From Chloroflexota bacterium (GTDB lineage Bacteria > Chloroflexota > Limnocylindria > Limnocylindrales > CSP1-4), in NCBI GenBank assembly GCA_019637815.1, contig JAHBUZ010000005.1:62001-126000 (forward strand): a stretch of DNA of 64,000 nucleotides, written 5' to 3'. Position numbers and translations under genes: made by a program. The notes under the pieces are model-generated. The model was not told where the DNA came from, did not search any database, and was given only the letters and a program-made list of their open reading frames with translations. Shown here one piece after another: positions 1 through 8,471 of this stretch. How positions within the stretch are numbered: position 1 is the first letter of the stretch; each line of letters opens with the position of its first letter.

Positions 1-437
1 CAGCCGGCATCGACTCCTGGGATGACCTCGCAGCGCCCGGCGTGCGGGTCGTGGCGGCCGGTGAGGAGGTGCCCATCCAGCGCTACGCGGAGCAGATCCT
101 GACCAACCTCGCCGCCCTCCCGGACGCGCCCGAGGGCTTCCTCGAGGCGGTCCACGCGAACTACGTCTCGCGCGAGGACAACGTCGCGGCCGTGCTCGCC
201 AAGATCGAGCTGGGCGAAGGCGACGCAGGCATCGTGTACGTCACCGACGCCGCGGGCTCGGATGGTGTCGCGACCGTGGACATCCCAGCCGAGGGCAACG
301 TCCTCGCGAGCTACGGTGCCGTGAGCGTGGGCATGACCGATTCGCCCGATGGGGCCGCCGCCTTCCTCGCGTACCTGACCGGACCCGAGGCCCAGGCGAT
401 CCTGGCACAGCACGGGTTCCTGCCACCCAGCCCGTGA
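1..437 (+). CDS. modA: Molybdate ABC transporter substrate-binding protein ModA, C-terminal part
   Basis: The reading frame is open from base 3 at the window edge to TGA at 435-437, giving the last ~144 residues of an extracytoplasmic binding protein that delivers molybdate (or tungstate) to its permease. Visible family features are the segment AAGEEVPIQRYAEQIL, then DAGIVYVTDAA in the second lobe, and a C-terminal FLAYLTGPEAQAILAQHGF helix typical of ModA. The next gene, modB, starts 16 bases downstream, supporting a modAB operon. The N-terminus and signal peptide lie outside the window. Confidence 0.9.
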   Translation, partial: AGIDSWDDLAAPGVRVVAAGEEVPIQRYAEQILTNLAALPDAPEGFLEAVHANYVSREDNVAAVLAKIELGEGDAGIVYVTDAAGSDGVATVDIPAEGNVLASYGAVSVGMTDSPDGAAAFLAYLTGPEAQAILAQHGFLPPSP

Positions 438-453
438 TGGCCGTGGTCCGCCG

Positions 454-1305
454 TTGACGGACCGAGCCGCGGCTGCCCCTGCCGAACCTTCCCGGGGGTC
501 CCGACCCATCGATCTGGGGCCCCTCGGGATCGTCATATCCGCGCTCGGGCTCCTGTTCCTGGGGCTGCCCGTCGGTGCGCTCGTGCTGCGTGCGATGCTC
601 GGTGGCCAGCTGCTGGACCAGGCGACGAGCCCGGCCGTCCTCGACGCGCTCATCCTGAGCCTCATCACGACGGTCATCAGCCTGGTGCTCGCCGTGGCCC
701 TCGGCACGCCACTCGCGCTGCTGCTCGCACGCCGCACGTTCCGCGGCAAGTGGCTCGCCGAGGCGCTCATCGACCTGCCCATCGTGCTGCCGCCCACGGT
801 CGCCGGCCTCGCGCTCCTGCTCGCCTTCGGCCGACGGGGCGTCCTGGGCGGCCAGCTGGAGGCGATGGGCATCGTCATCCCGTTCACGCTCGTCGCGGTC
901 GTGCTCGCCCAGACGTTCGTGGCGATGCCGCTCTACATCCGCTCGCTCCGGGCCGGCTTCCAGTCCATCGACCCCACCATCGAGGAGGCCGCCCAGGTCG
1001 ATGGCGCGAGCCGGCTCCGCCTGCTCCTGCTCGTGACGCTGCCGCTGGCGGCACCCGCCGTCGGCGGTGGGCTCGCACTCGCATGGGCGCGCGCGCTCGG
1101 TGAGTTCGGCGCGACCATCATGTTCGCGGGCAACATCCAGGGTCGGACCCAGACGCTGCCGCTGGTCGTCTATGCGGAGTTCCAGCGCAGCCTGGACGCG
1201 TCGATCGCTGCTGCCACTGTGCTGGTGGTCGCGGCCTTCGGGGTCCTCGTCGCGGTGCGGCTCAGTCGGATGCGCACCGGTCTCGACTGGCGGGGCGTGT
1301 TCTGA
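454..1305 (+). CDS. modB: Molybdate ABC transporter permease ModB
   Basis: Inner-membrane permease of the molybdate importer (283 aa, normal length). It starts at TTG 454, 16 bases after modA stops; TTG is chosen because it keeps the short hydrophilic leader before the first membrane helix (about residues 25-47). Five to six hydrophobic segments are visible. The cytoplasmic EAA loop that docks the ATPase begins near residue 177 (EEAAQVDGASRLRLLLLVTLP), followed by ALGEFGATIMFAGN, characteristic of ModB/CysW permeases. No ModC ATPase follows: the next gene is on the other strand, so the ATPase must be upstream, elsewhere, or shared. Confidence 0.93.
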   Translation: MTDRAAAAPAEPSRGSRPIDLGPLGIVISALGLLFLGLPVGALVLRAMLGGQLLDQATSPAVLDALILSLITTVISLVLAVALGTPLALLLARRTFRGKWLAEALIDLPIVLPPTVAGLALLLAFGRRGVLGGQLEAMGIVIPFTLVAVVLAQTFVAMPLYIRSLRAGFQSIDPTIEEAAQVDGASRLRLLLLVTLPLAAPAVGGGLALAWARALGEFGATIMFAGNIQGRTQTLPLVVYAEFQRSLDASIAAATVLVVAAFGVLVAVRLSRMRTGLDWRGVF

Positions 1306-1361
1306 CCTGACGGAGGCGGTGGCGGCATCGGCGAGGGCGCCACTGGCGTGGCGCGGCCGGG

Positions 1362-2279
1362 TCAGTCGATCGTCGTCCCCAGGCCGATGAGCACCACACC
1401 GCCGATGGCCAGGGCCGCTCCCACGAGCGCGACGCGGGTGAGTCGCTCCCCCAGTACCACCCGTGCCAGCATCGCCGTGCTCAGCGGATAGAGCGACGAG
1501 AGGACCACGGACACCGCCAGCGTGGTCTCCGCGCGTGACAGCACGAAGAACAGGTTGCCCAGGGTGTCGCCGACCGCCGACAGCACGATGAACGGCAAGG
1601 CGGGCCGGGTCCCTGCGAACGAGGGCAGTCGACCCGTCGCGGCGAGCGCACCTGCGGCCGTCAGGACCACCGCGCAGGCAGCGGCGCGGGCCCCGAGCAG
1701 CGTCCACCACGAGCTGCCACCCGCGGCATGCGCCTGGTCGATGCCCAGGAAGAAGCCCGCGAACCCCAGGCCGGCGAGCAGGATGAGCCCCCACTCGACG
1801 AGCCGGGCGCGGATGGTAGCGCCAGGCGCCGGGTCCGCAGAGAGCCCCGGTCCCGCATCGAGCGCCGGCTCCGCGGTCGGCATCGCCACCGCGACGACCG
1901 CGCCCAGCGCGAGCAGCATCCCCAGGAGGGCGACAGGGCCCACGACATCGCCACTGGCCAGCGAGATGGCCGTCGGCACCGCCGCCGCGATGACCCCGGT
2001 GAGGGGCGCCACCAGGCCCATCGTGCCGCGCGACAGCGCGAGATAGAGCGCCGCGACACCCACCGACCCAAGGACGCCCGCGCCCGCGGCCCATGGCAAG
2101 GCCCCGGGCGCGGTGAGCGTCTCACCGGTCGCGACGACCATGGCCAGCGACAGCGCCGTCGCCACGAGCTGGACGCCGATGAGCGTCACGAGCAGGGGCG
2201 CCCGTCGGGTCGCGAAGCCGCCGAAGAAGTCGCCGGCCCCCCAGGTAGCGGCGCTCAGGAGCGCGAGGACAGCCCCCAT
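1362..2279 (-). CDS. EamA/DMT-superfamily transporter
   Basis: A 305-aa protein with about ten hydrophobic helices in two repeated halves, as in the drug/metabolite transporter (EamA) superfamily. The N-terminus has LSAATWGAGDFFGGFATRR, resembling the start of bacterial EamA permeases, and the second half ends RVVLGERLTRVALVGAALAIGG, matching the usual end of such domains. It probably exports or exchanges a small metabolite; the substrate cannot be read from sequence. It begins 11 bases after the SbcC-like gene stops and probably shares its transcript. Its downstream end faces modB. Confidence 0.85.
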   Translation of the reverse strand: MGAVLALLSAATWGAGDFFGGFATRRAPLLVTLIGVQLVATALSLAMVVATGETLTAPGALPWAAGAGVLGSVGVAALYLALSRGTMGLVAPLTGVIAAAVPTAISLASGDVVGPVALLGMLLALGAVVAVAMPTAEPALDAGPGLSADPAPGATIRARLVEWGLILLAGLGFAGFFLGIDQAHAAGGSSWWTLLGARAAACAVVLTAAGALAATGRLPSFAGTRPALPFIVLSAVGDTLGNLFFVLSRAETTLAVSVVLSSLYPLSTAMLARVVLGERLTRVALVGAALAIGGVVLIGLGTTID

Positions 2280-2290
2280 GGGCTATCGGG

Positions 2291-4972
2291 TCAGCCTGAC
2301 AGCCCGTCCCCACGAGAGCCGCTGGACGCGGGCTCGGTCTCGGACGACTCGGGTGCGGTGGCCCATGGCGCCGGTCGGTCGGACGCCGCCGTCGACCAGG
2401 CGGTGCTGGTCCAGGGCGCCTCGATCCCGGACGCGGAGGTCGCCGACGCTGCCGAGGCGGGCCACGCCGGCCCGTCGGTCGACTCGGCCGACGCCGCGGA
2501 TGCGGGCCATGCCGGCCCGTCGGTCGTCACCGTGCCCCACGCGGACGATGGGCTCGGCCATGCGGGCGGATCCTCGAGCGAGGTCTCCGGCGGCCATCCG
2601 GGCACGGTCGTCGCCGTCGCGGCGGCCGGGAACGCCTCGTCCGCGGTCGGTGGGGCGTCCGGCGTGTCCGTGGTGGTCGGGTCGGGCCATGCCGCGGTCA
2701 CCGGCTCCTGGGCGTCGGGCAGCGCAGCGGCGAGTGGCTCGTGCGGGGTCGCATCCGTCAACGATGCCACGGACGCCGAGGCCGTGATGGCCGTCGTCGC
2801 CTCGGCCGGCACCCGCTCGGGACGTGGGCCGTCGACGTCGCGTGCCAGCGGCGCCGGCAGCTCGATCACCGCATCGGCCACGCGGTCGTATCGATCGGAG
2901 GTGGTCAGGAACAGGACCTGGTGGTCGCGTGCGAGGTCACGCAGCAGCTCCGCCGCCCGACGCGCCCGATCGTCATCGAAGGTCACGAACGGATCGTCGA
3001 AGATGAGCGGTGGGTTGCGCTCCTGGGTGACCTGCCGGACGAGCCCCAGGCGCGCCACCAGATACACCTGGTCGAGGGTGCCCTGGGACAGCTGCTGGAC
3101 GGGGATCCAGTCATCACGCTCGGGGGACCAGACACGGAACGAGAGATCCTGCTCGTTCACCTGGACCTGCCTGTAGCGGCCGTCGGTGATGCGTGCGATG
3201 TCCGCGTCCATGTGCTCCTCGAGGTAGCGCGCGGCCTTCTTGACCGTGTGCCCCTCGGCTGCGTCGAGCACGGACAGCGTCAGCTCGTAGACGCGGAGCC
3301 GCCGCTCCATGCCCGCGAGCCGCTCCTCGGTCGCCGCGACGGCCTCCGCGGTGGTCGCGACGTGGTCGGCATCGATGGTGTTCTGGTCGACCCGACCCTG
3401 GGCCTGGCCCTCCTCCTGGATGGCCGTCTCACGCTCCGCCTGGGTCTGGCGCAGCGTCCGCAGCGCGCGCTCCCGAGCGGCCGCGGGATCGGTGGACACG
3501 CCGCCCAGCCCGGACAGCGCATGACGCGACTGGTCCATCTCGGCTGCGGCGCGATCACGCTCCGCGGCGAGGTCACCGCTGACGCTCACGCCCGCCAGCA
3601 CGCCCCGCAGCTCCGCCCGGATCTCGTCGATGGCCGCGCCGTGTGCGGTCTCACGCTCCAGCAGCGCATCCGCGGCATAGACATCCGGGACGCCCATGGC
3701 GACGAGCAGCGCATCCCGCTCGCTGCGGGTCTCCTTCAGCTGCTCCTCCTCGCGCGAGCGACCCGCCAGTCGTCGCGCGATCTCCGCTTCCTGGAGCTGT
3801 GCCTGGATGCGCACCGCATGGACACGCCGCGCCATGCGCGCGCCCCAGATGCCCAGGCCGCCGGCGGCGACCAGCAGGACGAGCCCAAGGACGAGCCCGA
3901 TCTCCGCGGGCACGATGCCCAGGACACCCGCACCCGCCGCGATGAGGGCAGCCACGAAGGCGATCATCGACAGCAGCGCGACCGGCTGCCAACGTGGCGG
4001 CTTGATGACCTCGGTGGTCTCCGGGAGGTCGCCCCGGAGCTCCATCGTCACCTCCAGCTCCTGGATCTGGAACTGGAGCTCCTGGACCCGCTTGGCGGCG
4101 TCACGCAGCTCGGGGAGTGGCAGCACCATGGCGTGATCCCGCTCCGCGGCCGTGATGCGGCCCTGGAGATCGACCGCCTGGCGCAGCCGGAAGTAGCGTG
4201 CCTCCGCGTCCGTGGCGGATGTCTCGAGCCGGACCGCCCGCTCTCCCTGGTCCACGGCATCCTGGTCGCGCGCCAGGCGGGCATCCAGCTCCACGCGCCG
4301 ATCGTGGGCGAGCGCGAGGGTGGTGCGATCCCGCTCCAGCTGCGCGAGGGCCGCCTCGCCCGCGGCCAGCTCCGTGCGCAGTCGCTCGAGCGAATCCCGT
4401 TCGCGACGCAGCAGCCCCGGGTTGCGGGTGCCTTCCGTGCGATAGCGGCGCACGATCTCGTTGAGACGCCGACGCGCGGTCTGGGTGCCCTGGTCGGCGC
4501 CGCTGATCGACTGCTGGAGCCGGTCGCGAAGGGCCGCCTCGTCCTTGTCCAGGTCCACCAGCTCCTGGTGCCGCACGCTGGCCGTGGAGCGCAGGAACTT
4601 CTCCGATGCCAGGCCCGTGATGTCGGTGACCAAGTCGTCCACCTCGCCGGGGTCCTGGGACACCCGGCCGTCCAGGGACAGCTCGACGCTGCCGCGGGCG
4701 CCCGCGAAGTGCTTGACCAGGTGACCCGGCCTGCCCTCGTGCTCGAAGTCGAGCCGGACGGATGGATCGTCGGTCGAGCCCCAAGTGCGCAGGTCCTGGA
4801 GCTCCCGCGCGGTGGAGGTGCACTTGCGGAACAGCGCCATCTCGATGGCGGTCTGGACCGTGGACTTGCCCGCCTCGTTGGGCCCCCGGATGATCGTCAG
4901 ACCGGGTGCCGGGGCGATGTCGAGGTCCGTGTGTCGACGGACGCCCTGGACGTGGAGCTTGGTGATGCGCAT
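2291..4972 (-). CDS. SbcC/YhaN-like AAA ATPase with coiled coil and internal membrane hairpin
   Basis: An 893-aa SMC/Rad50-type ATPase. The Walker A motif GPNEAGKST lies at residues 30-38. Two long heptad-rich segments flank a hydrophobic hairpin near residues 329-367, as in YhaN-type proteins rather than classical SbcC with a zinc hook. An ABC signature LSQGTLDQVY (about 625-634) and Walker B PLIFDDPFVTFDD (about 655-667) close the ATPase. From about residue 700 an unusual Ala/Pro/Thr/Trp-rich tail of ~190 residues follows, containing a 15-residue repeat. The start overlaps the stop of the SbcD-like nuclease by one base (TGATG), so the two are translationally coupled and probably form an Mre11-Rad50-type complex for DNA end processing. 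Membrane attachment and the role of the tail are inferences. Confidence 0.85.
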   Translation of the reverse strand: MRITKLHVQGVRRHTDLDIAPAPGLTIIRGPNEAGKSTVQTAIEMALFRKCTSTARELQDLRTWGSTDDPSVRLDFEHEGRPGHLVKHFAGARGSVELSLDGRVSQDPGEVDDLVTDITGLASEKFLRSTASVRHQELVDLDKDEAALRDRLQQSISGADQGTQTARRRLNEIVRRYRTEGTRNPGLLRRERDSLERLRTELAAGEAALAQLERDRTTLALAHDRRVELDARLARDQDAVDQGERAVRLETSATDAEARYFRLRQAVDLQGRITAAERDHAMVLPLPELRDAAKRVQELQFQIQELEVTMELRGDLPETTEVIKPPRWQPVALLSMIAFVAALIAAGAGVLGIVPAEIGLVLGLVLLVAAGGLGIWGARMARRVHAVRIQAQLQEAEIARRLAGRSREEEQLKETRSERDALLVAMGVPDVYAADALLERETAHGAAIDEIRAELRGVLAGVSVSGDLAAERDRAAAEMDQSRHALSGLGGVSTDPAAARERALRTLRQTQAERETAIQEEGQAQGRVDQNTIDADHVATTAEAVAATEERLAGMERRLRVYELTLSVLDAAEGHTVKKAARYLEEHMDADIARITDGRYRQVQVNEQDLSFRVWSPERDDWIPVQQLSQGTLDQVYLVARLGLVRQVTQERNPPLIFDDPFVTFDDDRARRAAELLRDLARDHQVLFLTTSDRYDRVADAVIELPAPLARDVDGPRPERVPAEATTAITASASVASLTDATPHEPLAAALPDAQEPVTAAWPDPTTTDTPDAPPTADEAFPAAATATTVPGWPPETSLEDPPAWPSPSSAWGTVTTDGPAWPASAASAESTDGPAWPASAASATSASGIEAPWTSTAWSTAASDRPAPWATAPESSETEPASSGSRGDGLSG
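2457..2526. repeat. 45-bp-spaced direct repeat in the tail of the SbcC-like gene
   Basis: A 25-base segment at 2457-2481 recurs at 2502-2526 with a single base difference (45-base period). On the coding strand it encodes DGPAWPASAAS twice, 15 residues apart, in the low-complexity C-terminal tail. Two copies only, in frame, so it looks like a small coding minisatellite. Confidence 0.8.
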
Positions 4973-6144
4973 CAGATCAGGTCCACCTGGCGGGGGTCGT
5001 CCAGGAGCAGGCGACCCAGCTGGAGCGCGGCACGGGCATCCGCGGCCGCATCCTCGTCGCCGCGTGCCTCGGCGGCCTGGATGCGGGCGGTGAGATCCTG
5101 CACGAACGTGCCGGCGATGGTCTCCGGTGGCGGCAGCGGGCCGTCCGGCAGCGCCGCGATGGAGCGGTCACGTACGCGGACCCGCAGGTACGCCTCGGAC
5201 AGCTCGTGGGAGACCGCGTCCGTGTCGATCTCCAGGCGCTGCTCGGCGACGCCCCCGATGCGCACGTCGAGGATGAGGTCCGGGTCGGCGTCCGCCAGGA
5301 GCCGTGCCACCAATGCGCCCTGGGAGACGACCTCCGCGGCGTCCAGCTCGAGCGACGCGAAGCGTGTCCGACCGACCACCACCTCGCGCACGTCCACATG
5401 GGTCCGGCCGCCGCGCTCGTCGATGTCCACGATGGCCACGCGTCCCGCGCCATCCTGGTCCACCGCCAGCGGCTCCAGCGCCCCGGGGTAGGTCCAGCTG
5501 GTCGACCCCGCGCGTCCGGACTGCCAGGAGTGCCAGTGCCCGAGCGCGAGGTAGTCCAGGCCGCTCGCGGCGACCTCGCCGGGCGTGAACAGGACGTCGT
5601 CCTGCTCCACCTTGCCGGGGATGAGCATCGACCCGTGGATCATGGCGACCCGGAAGCGTGCCCGGCCCTCCGCGGCCGTCGTGAAGTCCGCGAGCGGGCT
5701 GCGCGAGGCGCGCTTGGTGGGTGAGACGCGACCGTAGACCACGAGGTCCAGGTCGCCGAACACCACGTCCGGGTGATCGGGCGTGAGCACCGTGAGGAGG
5801 TCCGAGCCCTCGGACAGGCCGGCCATCAGCCGCAGGTCGAACACGCGATAGATGGAGCCTGCCTCGTAGCAGTCGTGGGTGCCCGGGATGAGCACCACCC
5901 GGATGCCCTGCTCGGTCAGTCGACGCAGCTCGATCGCTGCGGCCTCCACCGTGCGACGGGGTTGGGCGTTCGAGTCGAACAGGTCACCGCTGATGAGCGC
6001 GACGTCGACACGCTCCGAGAGTCCGGCGTCGATGGCGCGCCGGAAGGCGGCCGCCTGGCGCTCGCGTTGACGGGCTGCGGCGTCCCCCAGGTCGCGGTGG
6101 CGCGCACCGAGGTGGACATCCGCCATGTGCAGCAGCCGAGGCAT
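4972..6144 (-). CDS. SbcD/YhaO-like metallophosphoesterase (DNA repair exonuclease)
   Basis: A 390-aa calcineurin-like phosphoesterase of the Mre11/SbcD/YhaO family. Metal-site motifs are in order: ADVHLG with D9 and H11, GDLFDS with D54, then PGTHD at 87-91, where most relatives have GNHD, and later MIHGS and LGHWHSW for the remaining histidines. The C-terminal third resembles the capping region that holds the partner ATPase. The start has GGAGGT about nine bases upstream. It is first in a minus-strand operon with the SbcC-like ATPase (one-base overlap) and probably nicks or resects DNA ends in complex with it. The Asn-to-Thr change in the third motif is unusual, so nuclease activity is expected but not certain. 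Confidence 0.87.
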   Translation of the reverse strand: MPRLLHMADVHLGARHRDLGDAAARQRERQAAAFRRAIDAGLSERVDVALISGDLFDSNAQPRRTVEAAAIELRRLTEQGIRVVLIPGTHDCYEAGSIYRVFDLRLMAGLSEGSDLLTVLTPDHPDVVFGDLDLVVYGRVSPTKRASRSPLADFTTAAEGRARFRVAMIHGSMLIPGKVEQDDVLFTPGEVAASGLDYLALGHWHSWQSGRAGSTSWTYPGALEPLAVDQDGAGRVAIVDIDERGGRTHVDVREVVVGRTRFASLELDAAEVVSQGALVARLLADADPDLILDVRIGGVAEQRLEIDTDAVSHELSEAYLRVRVRDRSIAALPDGPLPPPETIAGTFVQDLTARIQAAEARGDEDAAADARAALQLGRLLLDDPRQVDLI

Positions 6145-6566
6145 CGGCGCGGGACCTCCGTGGCAGGCTCGTTCGCGGGACGCGACCGGTCCCCGATCGG
6201 GCGCCGGCGCGGTCGCGCGGCCCCCATGGGTGGCCGCTCGGCGGGGCTATCCTGCCATAGGGTCCGCGACGTTCCGTATGGGACCGATGGGCTATGCGGG
6301 GGTCGGGTGCGGTCCCGGTCGAGGTCGCGCGGGCACCCTGGGTCCGTGCTCGACCGCGGCTCGGTCCGCCGGTGGCATGCACCGGCCCGCCATCCGTTGT
6401 ACGCTCGGGGTCGCATCCGGTGCGCCCCAGACAGGGACCTCGGCAGAGCACCTGGGACGCGCGGCGCCCGGTCTTCCTCCAGCGCCACGCCTCTGTTTCG
6501 CGCTGCCCTCGACGGGACGGACGGATGCCGGCGAACTCGAGCTACGGTGTCCATGGGGAGGTCCTG

Positions 6567-6908
6567 GTGTCCTACGTCGATCGAACCCTGACCTGCGTCG
6601 ATTGTGGTGTGGAGTTCATCCACTCGGCTGCAGACCAGGAGTTCTACGCACAGAAGGGGTTCGTCTCGGACCCCAAGCGCTGCACCGGCTGTCGGGCGTC
6701 GCGTCGCAACATGCGCGACTCGTCCGGCTATGACGTGCGCGACATCGGCGGCCCCCGGGGCTACGAGCGGGGCGACTATCGGCCCGCTCGCGAGTACTTC
6801 GCGGTCATCTGCTCCAAGTGCGGCAACGCGGCCCAGGTGCCGTTCAAGCCGCGCATGGACAAGCCGGTGTACTGCTCCGACTGCTTCCGGACCGTCCAGA
6901 CCGCCTGA
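6567..6908 (+). CDS. Small zinc-ribbon protein (two CxxC pairs, CxxC...CxxC)
   Basis: A 113-aa soluble protein. I chose GTG 6567 because GGGGAGG at 6555-6561 sits five bases before it and the product then begins directly with the conserved segment YVDRTLTCVDCGVEF. An upstream in-frame ATG at 6525 is less likely. The N-terminal module has CVDC and, after the EFYAQKGF segment, CTGC. The C-terminal module has CSKC and CSDC around a VPFKPRMDKPVYC segment. This matches the probable zinc-ribbon family found next to CxxC-CxxC modules in many bacteria, of unknown function and possibly nucleic-acid binding. It is a single-gene unit closed by a strong hairpin downstream. Confidence 0.85.
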   Translation: MSYVDRTLTCVDCGVEFIHSAADQEFYAQKGFVSDPKRCTGCRASRRNMRDSSGYDVRDIGGPRGYERGDYRPAREYFAVICSKCGNAAQVPFKPRMDKPVYCSDCFRTVQTA

Positions 6909-6944
6909 CCCGAGGGCGACACGATCGCCCGGCCGCACAGGAAG

Positions 6945-6974
6945 CAGGGCCGCGTCGGCGACGACGCGGCCCTG
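6945..6974 (+). terminator. Strong 12-bp hairpin after the zinc-ribbon gene
   Basis: A perfect 12-bp inverted repeat, CAGGGCCGCGTC at 6945-6956 and GACGCGGCCCTG at 6963-6974, with a six-base loop, lies 36 bases after the zinc-ribbon stop. There is no T-run, which is common in high-GC genomes, so termination is likely but not proven by sequence. Confidence 0.75.
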
Positions 6975-7019
6975 GTGTGTCCGTGGGCTGCGGGACGTCG
7001 CGCCGCCGATCGCGCGACC

Positions 7020-7622
7020 ATGGGGCACATGCATCCCGCCGCCCGCGTCCCGACCATCGTGCTCGCGGGCGGTGCGAGCACGCGCATGGGCACCGACAAG
7101 CGCCTCGTGCTCGTCGATGGTGCCCCGATGCTCCACCGGACGCTCGATCGCGTGGCGCCGGCACCCTGCATGGTGGTCATCGATCCGCGCGACCCGCCCT
7201 CGATGGCACTGCCCAGCCACGCACACGTGGTCGTGGACACGCGACCGGGCGAGGGCCCGCTCGCTGCCCTGGAGGCCGGACTCCGGGCGACCGACGCATC
7301 CCTCGTCGTGGTGGTCGGTGGGGACATGCCCTGGGTGGACCCCGCGGTGCTGGCACTCCTGACGACCCGACTCACCGCGCACGTCGCCGCGGACGTCGCC
7401 TGTCTGGCCGATGCGAACGGACCTCGACCGCTCCCGCTCGCGCTCCGTCGCAGCGCGGTGCTGACGAGGCTGACGGCCCTCCTCGACCACGGGGAGCGTC
7501 GACTTCGCGTCCTCCTGGCGAACGCGGTGGTGGTCGGCCCCGCCGCCTGGCAGGCGGTCGACCCGCGTGGCGATACGCTCCGCGACGTGGACACGCCCGC
7601 GGACCTCGTGACCGGCTCATGA
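7020..7622 (+). CDS. mobA: Molybdenum cofactor guanylyltransferase MobA
   Basis: About 200 aa. It attaches GMP to molybdopterin to make the guanine-dinucleotide cofactor used by formate dehydrogenase-type enzymes. The nucleotidyltransferase signature LAGGASTRMGTDKRL lies at the N-terminus and the metal-binding GGDMPWV near the middle; the C-terminal part is short, as in many high-GC MobA proteins. ATG 7020 and ATG 7029 are both possible starts; the signature follows either one. The stop overlaps the fdhD start (ATGA at 7619-7622), so mobA, fdhD and the molybdo-oxidoreductase gene form one operon, which fits the cofactor need of the last gene. Confidence 0.88.
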   Translation: MGHMHPAARVPTIVLAGGASTRMGTDKRLVLVDGAPMLHRTLDRVAPAPCMVVIDPRDPPSMALPSHAHVVVDTRPGEGPLAALEAGLRATDASLVVVVGGDMPWVDPAVLALLTTRLTAHVAADVACLADANGPRPLPLALRRSAVLTRLTALLDHGERRLRVLLANAVVVGPAAWQAVDPRGDTLRDVDTPADLVTGS

Positions 7623-8455
7623 CCGACCATGTCGCCCGCGCATCGACCTGGCGCGTCGTCACGCTCGACGGGGATACCACGACCCGGCGGCTGGACACGC
7701 TCGCGGGCGAGGAGCCGCTCCAGATCCGGGCGGCCGGGCCGGGGCAGGAGGCGCTGGACATCGCGGTCACGATGCGCACCCCCGGGCACGAGCACGAGCT
7801 GGCGGTGGGCTTCCTGGTCACCGAGGGACTGGCGACCCCCACGGACATCGACCGCTGGACCATCGGCGATCCCGCGACGGACAGCCGGCCGGACGACACC
7901 ATCACGGTGCACCTGCGTCGGCCGCTGGACCCCGCGACGATCCGCGAGCGCCAGACCGTGGCGACGGCGAGCTGCGGCATCTGCGGCACCGCGTCGATCG
8001 CGGACATCGCGCGTCGCTGCGAGGCGCTGCCGGATGGCCCGCGCATCGATCCCGCCGTGCTGCCCGGGTTGCCTTCGGCGCTCCGAGCGGCCCAGGAGAC
8101 CTTCGAATCGACCGGTGGCCTGCATGCCTCGGGCCTGTTCGACCCCGCTGGCCGGCTGCTGCTCGCGCGCGAGGATGTGGGTCGGCACAACGCCCTCGAC
8201 ACGCTGGTGGGTGCGGCGGCGATCGCCGGCGACCTGCCGCTCCATGGCACGATGCTCCTCGTGAGTGGACGGGTGAGCTTCGAGCTGGTCCAGAAGGCGG
8301 CGATGGCGGGCATCCCCGTCCTGGTCGCCGTGGGTGCGCCGACGGACCTCGCGGTCGCCACGGCCGAGCGGCTGGGCATGACCCTCATCGGCTTCCTGCG
8401 CGGCGATCGCTGCAACGTCTACAGCCGACCCGATCGGCTGGGCCTCGCGCCGTGA
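7619..8455 (+). CDS. fdhD: Formate dehydrogenase accessory sulfurtransferase FdhD
   Basis: A 278-aa protein that passes sulfur from a cysteine desulfurase to the bis-MGD cofactor so that formate dehydrogenase becomes active. The paired sulfur-carrier cysteines are in ASCGICGTASI. Conserved FdhD segments follow: GGLHASGLFD, REDVGRHNALDTLVG, SFELVQKAAMAGIP, and the C-terminal FLRGDRCNVYS. The start ATG 7619 overlaps the mobA stop by four bases, indicating translational coupling. The substrate enzyme is probably the FdhF/YdeP protein encoded 16 bases downstream. Confidence 0.95.
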   Translation: MTDHVARASTWRVVTLDGDTTTRRLDTLAGEEPLQIRAAGPGQEALDIAVTMRTPGHEHELAVGFLVTEGLATPTDIDRWTIGDPATDSRPDDTITVHLRRPLDPATIRERQTVATASCGICGTASIADIARRCEALPDGPRIDPAVLPGLPSALRAAQETFESTGGLHASGLFDPAGRLLLAREDVGRHNALDTLVGAAAIAGDLPLHGTMLLVSGRVSFELVQKAAMAGIPVLVAVGAPTDLAVATAERLGMTLIGFLRGDRCNVYSRPDRLGLAP

Positions 8456-8471
8456 CCACCGGAGTCGATCG

